From positions 62,001 to 126,000 of the forward strand of contig NZ_AFWV01000012.1 in NCBI RefSeq assembly GCF_000223985.1: a DNA stretch of 64,000 bases, in the 5' to 3' direction. Under the pieces are notes generated by a model. The model was not told the DNA's origin. It searched no databases and was given only the letters and a program-made list of their open reading frames with translations. Each line of letters opens with the position of its first letter. Position 1 is the stretch's first letter. The DNA comes from Thiocapsa marina 5811. GTDB taxonomy: Bacteria > Pseudomonadota > Gammaproteobacteria > Chromatiales > Chromatiaceae. Of this stretch, positions 59,971-64,000 are shown piece after piece. The position numbers were made by a program, and so were the translations under genes.

Positions 59971-60855
59971 TTAGGCGCTTTTGCGCATCGCTTTGGCAGG
60001 CAGCACCCGCACGAACTCGCCGAGATCCTCGACGATGCGCTGTTGGATCCCGTCGAGCGTGGTCGATGCCATCTGGCACCCCACGCAGGCGCCGGTCATG
60101 TTCACGTAGACGTTCTTGCCGTCGATATCGATCAGCTCCACATCGCCGTGGTCGCGCTGCAGATTCGGTCGGATCGCCTCGATGGAGCGCTCGATGCGGC
60201 GGATCCGCTCCAGGTTGCCCAGCTTGCGCCCGCCTTCGGGCGATGCCGCCTCGGGTGCCTTGGCGTAAGGGTCGAACGCCTTGCCCTGCTCGGCGAGGAC
60301 GCGGCTCAGGATGGCCTCGACACCCTCGTGACAGGCCGAGCAGCCGCCGCCCGCCTTGGTGTAGTTCGCCACCTCTTCGACGGTGGAGAGACCGTTGGAG
60401 CGGATGGTGTTTTCGATCAGGACCGCATCGACCGCGAAACACTTGCACACCAAGGCGCCTTCCTCGTGATCGTCCTTCCACTCCTCGCCGCGATAGTTGG
60501 CGATCGCCGCCTGCAGCGCCTCGCGACCCATCACGGAGCAGTGCATCTTCTCGGCCGGCAGTCCGTCGAGATAGTCGGCAATGTCCTGATTCGTGACCTC
60601 GAGTGCCTCGTTGAGCGTCATGCCCTTGATGATCTCGGTCAGCGCCGAGCTCGAGGCGATGGCCGAGCCGCAGCCGAAGGTCTGGAAGCCGGCATCGAGG
60701 ATCACCTCGCTCTGCGGATCGACCTTGAGGGTCAGGCGCAGGGCATCGCCGCAGGACAGGGAGCCGACGTCACCCGTCGCATTGGCATCCGCGACCGCGC
60801 CCGCATTGCGGGGATTGAAGAAGTGCTCCTGAACCTTTTCCGAGTAATCCCACAT
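59971..60855 (-). CDS. nifU: Fe-S cluster scaffold NifU
   Basis: A 294-residue three-domain NifU. The N-terminal IscU-like domain has scaffold Cys in [20 protein letters not shown] and [11 protein letters not shown]. The central permanent [2Fe-2S] domain is [10 protein letters not shown] with [12 protein letters not shown]. The C-terminal Nfu domain has [18 protein letters not shown]. It assembles clusters for nitrogenase. ATG 60855 follows CCGGAGAC. A sigma-54-type promoter lies upstream. Confidence 0.95.
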   Translation of the reverse strand: MWDYSEKVQEHFFNPRNAGAVADANATGDVGSLSCGDALRLTLKVDPQSEVILDAGFQTFGCGSAIASSSALTEIIKGMTLNEALEVTNQDIADYLDGLPAEKMHCSVMGREALQAAIANYRGEEWKDDHEEGALVCKCFAVDAVLIENTIRSNGLSTVEEVANYTKAGGGCSACHEGVEAILSRVLAEQGKAFDPYAKAPEAASPEGGRKLGNLERIRRIERSIEAIRPNLQRDHGDVELIDIDGKNVYVNMTGACVGCQMASTTLDGIQQRIVEDLGEFVRVLPAKAMRKSA

Positions 60856-60950
60856 GGCGTGTCTCCGGTTAGCGTTGCGATGAGCGAGTGAATCGGGACG
60901 CAGGCTCAGGCCGTGGCTTGAGTCTTGCGTCTGTGTTGGCGACTCATTCA

Positions 60951-60965
60951 GCAAACCGTGTGCCA
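60951..60965 (-). promoter_or_regulatory. Sigma-54-type promoter for nifU-nifS
   Basis: The complement reads TGGCACACGGTTTGC, an exact TGGCAC-N5-TTGC -24/-12 element, about 96 bp before nifU ATG. NifA-dependent expression is expected. A palindrome-like TGTCG-N9-CGACA lies at 61026-61044 on the far side; its spacing does not fit the NifA TGT-N10-ACA consensus. Confidence 0.8.
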
Positions 60966-61102
60966 CGCTGGAAATTTCAGCTATCTTATTGATTTGCTGA
61001 TTTTTGAGAGGGTTCCGTTGCCCTTCGATGTCGGCTCTCGAACGACATCCGCGTGCGGCGGGTCGTGAATCCCACAACATATGTCAGCAACAGGAGTCTT
61101 TG

Positions 61103-61393
61103 ATGGATCTCAGTGAACTGGAGCTTGGTCAGTTGGGCCCGGGCGACCTGGTCTACGCCGCCGCGGACATCTACAACGACGGCGGTATCCCGGATCTCGC
61201 CGAGGATGCCTTGATCGCGGCGGCCGGGACCCGCGGCGTTATTCTCAACATCGGACACCTCGAAGAGGACCCCGAGCGGGAGCTCTATCTGGTGCGGTTC
61301 GAAGGGGCGGATGCCGAGCTCGGGCCGCCGGCGGGCTGTTGGCCCGAGGAGCTCGGCACGGTGTCGCAGCGCGTGCCGGCCGAGGCGGGCTGA
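61103..61393 (+). CDS. Short NifZ-like protein
   Basis: A 96-residue protein whose centre, GPGDLVYAAADIYNDGGIPD and AGTRGVILNIGHLEEDPERE, matches the NifZ domain (NDG turn, RG-V-N-IG). NifZ helps P-cluster maturation in MoFe protein. It is divergent from nifU. GGAG with 7-nt spacing precedes ATG 61103. Confidence 0.75.
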   Translation: MDLSELELGQLGPGDLVYAAADIYNDGGIPDLAEDALIAAAGTRGVILNIGHLEEDPERELYLVRFEGADAELGPPAGCWPEELGTVSQRVPAEAG

Positions 61394-61427
61394 GCGCGGC
61401 GGGGTCTTGGGCGCGGTTGGTGCGAGC

Positions 61428-61661
61428 TCAGCCCTCGAGCTCGACCGCTGTGACGAATCCGGGCGGCTTGATTGCAAGCACGGAACAGTCCACCTGCTGC
61501 AGGATGGCCTCGGCCGTGTTGCCCATCAGCAAGCCGGGGATCCCGCCGCGACCGACCGTGCCCATCACGACAAGATCGGCGCCGAGCTTGCGCGCGAGCG
61601 TCGGGATCTTGCGTCTTGCCTCTCCGCGTAGAAGGTGTGTTTTCGGTTTCAGAAAGTCCAT
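61428..61661 (-). CDS. Truncated universal stress protein (UspA C-terminal half)
   Basis: 77 residues: [20 protein letters not shown], then [20 protein letters not shown] carrying the ATP-loop pattern GxxG...GN(T/S), and [11 protein letters not shown]. The first half of the Usp fold is absent. GGAG at good spacing precedes ATG 61661, so the shortened protein may still be expressed. Confidence 0.65.
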   Translation of the reverse strand: MDFLKPKTHLLRGEARRKIPTLARKLGADLVVMGTVGRGGIPGLLMGNTAEAILQQVDCSVLAIKPPGFVTAVELEG

Positions 61662-61888
61662 CTCGGACTCCTGTTCGGCTCATGGTGCGGTGCGGCACCT
61701 TGGACGGTTGAATCATCCCGGGTAAGTGGGAGTGCGCAGATCGACCAGCGTCGTGGTATCCCCCGGGAGGTCGCGGATGACAGGCTCAAGCGTAGTCTGT
61801 TGCGTGTCGGGGCTGGGGCGACTGTAGGGGCAACTTAAGTCGCCCCTTGTGCCCATGCAGGTCCATGGACTTCAAGATGTTTCGGCCG

Positions 61889-62944
61889 TCACCGGCTCGA
61901 GTCGATGATAGCCCTTCTCAAGCGGACGGCGAGATCCGGGTGGTCGGTAAAGGCCCCGTCGACGCGCTGGTCGACGAGGGCGAAGTGCAGCAGCGCCTCG
62001 AAGTCCCGGAAGCCCTCGGGGAGTGCGTCGCGGCGAAGGGTGTAGGGGTGGACCAGGAGTCCGGCGGCATGGGCGTCGGCGACCAGAGGCGTGGTGCGAT
62101 GGGCGCCGGTGTCGTCCAGGCCCTGATGGATCTGTCCGATCCAGGGGCCGATGCCGCGGGCATACTCGGCGACGGCTGCCAGCCCCTCGGGGGTGCGCAT
62201 CCGCTCGAAGTCGACCGGCAGATCCGGCGACCAGTCGTTCTCGCCGATCAGTTGGATCAAGGGGATCCGCGTGCCGATCTCCGCGTGCAGGCGTTTGAGC
62301 GTGTCGGGCTCGAAACACTGGATGTAGATGTCATCCTCCGGGCCACGATAGCCGGCTCGATCCAGCGTGCGCATCAGGACGGGCACTGGATCCTGTCCCT
62401 CGGCGATGTGCCATGCCGGGTGTTTCAACTCCACGTAGATTCCCGCGATCCGCCCGGTCGATCGGTTCAGACCGTGGATCAGGCTCAGCTCCTCCTCGAG
62501 GGTGTGGATTCGGAACAGGTCGGCCTCGGGCGGAAACCGCGCGGGAAAGACCGGTTGGCCGGTGGCGGGATCCAGCCGTTCGTGCAGGCGCAGACTGCGG
62601 ATCTCGGCCAGGCTGAAATCGATCGCATACCAGCGCCCGTCGGCACGCGCGCGGTCGGGGAAGCGCCGAGCGACATCGGTAACACCTTCCAGATACAGAT
62701 CATGAAGGACGATCGCCTGACCATCGCGGGTGAGAACCACATCCTGCTCCAGAAAGTCCGCACCCATCGCGTGCGCCATCGCTTTGGCCGCCAGGGTGTG
62801 CTCGGGCAGGTATGCGGAGGCGCCGCGGTGGGCGATGATGATCGGCGCACGTGCCGGGCCCGGCTCGGTGTTGAACGTGGCGGCTGGGGTCGGTGTCATC
62901 GCGATGGCCATCGGCAAGAGGAAACGGAGGATTCGGCGCAGCAT
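61889..62944 (-). CDS. glpQ: Periplasmic glycerophosphodiester phosphodiesterase (GlpQ type)
   Basis: A 351-residue exported enzyme. The signal peptide is at about residues 1-22 (RFLLPMAIAMTPTPA). The GDPD barrel motifs are IIIAHRGASAYLPEHTLAAK, DFLEQDVVLTRDGQAIVLHD and IYVELKHP. These give the catalytic His pair and Glu/Asp metal ligands. It hydrolyses glycerophosphodiesters to glycerol-3-phosphate. ATG 62944 is preceded by GGAG; the open frame upstream is not needed. Confidence 0.9.
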   Translation of the reverse strand: MLRRILRFLLPMAIAMTPTPAATFNTEPGPARAPIIIAHRGASAYLPEHTLAAKAMAHAMGADFLEQDVVLTRDGQAIVLHDLYLEGVTDVARRFPDRARADGRWYAIDFSLAEIRSLRLHERLDPATGQPVFPARFPPEADLFRIHTLEEELSLIHGLNRSTGRIAGIYVELKHPAWHIAEGQDPVPVLMRTLDRAGYRGPEDDIYIQCFEPDTLKRLHAEIGTRIPLIQLIGENDWSPDLPVDFERMRTPEGLAAVAEYARGIGPWIGQIHQGLDDTGAHRTTPLVADAHAAGLLVHPYTLRRDALPEGFRDFEALLHFALVDQRVDGAFTDHPDLAVRLRRAIIDSSR

Positions 62945-63323
62945 CGGGTTGGTCTCCGACAGTGGCGCGTGCCGGCGAGACTCGGCGTCTTGACCGTCGC
63001 GGAAGGTGGCGGCTAACCTCGTTTCGGCAGGCATTCTTCGCAACCGCGGCCTTCTTGGTGCGTGGCGCAGAGCGCCACGGTGCATGCGTGACACTGCGGA
63101 GCGGGCGTCACGGTGCCTTCGCCCTTCAGGATTGCCTTTCCGATGGTCGTCACGCCCTATGGGATCGCCGGCGTGGTGGCCTTGGCGCTGCCCATCCTGT
63201 TGGTCGGGTGGCGGGATCTCGGGTTTGGGGTCGATCAACACGGATAATACGGGAGGGCCGCCGATCAGTGTGGTTCGATGAATCCATCGGCATCCCTCGG
63301 GATTGCGCCAAGAGGCTTCAGCA
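62945..63323. other. Intergenic region with REP-like double hairpin
   Basis: It contains repeat copy 3 at 63057-63111. A 34-codon frame starting ATG 63143 encodes a hydrophobic stretch (YGIAGVVALALPILLVGW) and could be a small membrane peptide or a gene relic; evidence is weak. Confidence 0.45.
63057..63111. repeat. REP-like double hairpin, copy 3
   Basis: The complement of 29371-29424 with few changes: stems GTGGCGC/GCGCCAC and GTGAC.../...GTCAC joined by GCATGC. Confidence 0.65.
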
Positions 63324-63938
63324 ATGAGTGGTTGTTGCGACAACAGTTGTTCCATCGACGCCTTGCGTGAACGGCAACGCGGAACGCTGTACATGGTGCT
63401 CGGCATCAATGCCGTCATGTTCTTCGTCATCGCGGCGGGTGCGCTTTACGGCAACTCGACTGCGCTGCTGGCTGACAGCCTCGACAATCTCGGCGACGCC
63501 TTGACCTATGGTCTGAGCCTATACGCCGTTTCCAGGGGCGCGGTCGTCAAGGCGAAGGTCGCGCTCTTCAAGGGCGCTCTGATCCTCCTGGCCGCGTGCG
63601 TCGTGGCAGCCCAGATTGCCTACAAGCTGGTGGTGCCGAGCGTCCCTCTCTTCGAGGTGATGGGCCTGTTTAGTCTTCTCGGCCTCGCTGCAAACTCGCT
63701 CTGTCTGTACCTGCTTTGGCGGCATCGCCACGACGACGTGAATATGAGCTCCGTGTGGGAGTGCTCGCGAAACGACATCGCATCGAATCTGTCCGTGTTT
63801 GTCGCGGCCGGTGTTGTCTGTGTGACCGGTTCGGGCTGGGCCGATCTCGTCGTCGCACTCGGACTCGTCTGGCTTTTGTTTCGCTCCGCGATTCGAGTCA
63901 TCTCGTCGGCCATGGCAGAGCTGCGCGGGGCAGCCTAA
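63324..63938 (+). CDS. Small CDF-type cation transporter
   Basis: A 204-residue membrane protein with about five to six helices. The family's metal-site region reads STALLADSLDNLGDALTYGL, and NDIASNLSVFVAAGVVCVTG is the second-site equivalent. It lacks the cytoplasmic C-terminal domain of full CDF proteins. The N-terminus MSGCCDNSCSI carries three Cys that may bind metal. AGAGG lies upstream of ATG 63324. Its stop codon overlaps the start of a dispersed repeat. Confidence 0.82.
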   Translation: MSGCCDNSCSIDALRERQRGTLYMVLGINAVMFFVIAAGALYGNSTALLADSLDNLGDALTYGLSLYAVSRGAVVKAKVALFKGALILLAACVVAAQIAYKLVVPSVPLFEVMGLFSLLGLAANSLCLYLLWRHRHDDVNMSSVWECSRNDIASNLSVFVAAGVVCVTGSGWADLVVALGLVWLLFRSAIRVISSAMAELRGAA

Positions 63939-64000
63939 ACCGCGCCCGCCACGGTATGCGATCTACTCGGCGTTTGCGACAAAGCTCAGGACATTGCCGT
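63936..64000. repeat. TAAACCGCG dispersed repeat, cut by the window end
   Basis: Begins TAAACCGCGCCCGCCACGG directly at the stop codon of the CDF-type gene. Only the left end is visible. Confidence 0.5.

Noticed and set aside
61026-61044. TGT...ACA element as a NifA binding site
   Set aside because: The spacer is 13, not 10 bases, so it does not meet the NifA consensus.

Overview
The window looks like a chromosomal segment of a purple sulfur bacterium (Chromatiales, Chromatiaceae-like). This is inferred from content: an H2-sensing hydrogenase module (hupTUV), nifU/nifS behind a sigma-54-type promoter, a DsrE-type protein, a bicarbonate uptake pair (sbtA/sbtB) next to a SulP permease, and high GC with GC-rich shadow frames throughout. 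No rRNA or tRNA gene was recognised.

Layout. 1-5.4 kb: the end of an unknown gene, an MBL-fold hydrolase, a CPBP membrane protease and a 7TM sensor kinase/response regulator pair. 5.7-9.5 kb: an unrecognised lipoprotein plus large secreted protein operon. 9.6-16.4 kb: repeat-rich DNA around sbtAB and a SulP permease, with a decayed mazEF split by a repeat element and a relic of a duplicated glycogen-gene junction. 16.4-21.4 kb: a glucosidase and an amylo-1,6-glucosidase, both on the minus strand. 21.5-29.3 kb: a broken ATPase, a DsrE-like protein, PhoH, peroxiredoxin, GcvR-like, zinc-ribbon and secreted glycosidase-like genes.

29.5-44.7 kb: a complete type I-G (formerly I-U) CRISPR-Cas locus: cas3, csx17, csb1, csb2, cas4-cas1 and cas2, all on the minus strand and running toward an array of 26 repeats that is interrupted by an IS3-family element. 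Two toxin-antitoxin modules sit inside it. A Fic toxin with a VbhA-like antitoxin lies between cas3 and csx17. The antitoxin gene is nested out of frame inside a reading frame that continues from Cas3 into Fic without a stop. A ribbon-helix-helix/MazF pair, on the opposite strand, separates the interference genes from cas4-cas1. This is the most unusual part of the window.

45-64 kb: a GNAT acetyltransferase overlapping a LysM-ClC fusion, a small lipoprotein, a giant AsmA/TamB-like protein, a ParA/McdA-like ATPase with a small McdB-like partner, hupT-hupU-hupV, nifU-nifS, a NifZ-like protein, a truncated universal stress protein, a periplasmic GlpQ-type phosphodiesterase and a small CDF-type transporter.

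A recurring theme is a family of intergenic repeats bounded by TAAACCGCG/CGCGGTTTA. It has full composite copies (about 193 bp) and half copies (about 85 bp). They sit between genes that are normally adjacent (mazE|mazF, debranching enzyme|glucosidase, hupT|hupU), which suggests mobility. Smaller palindromic families also occur.
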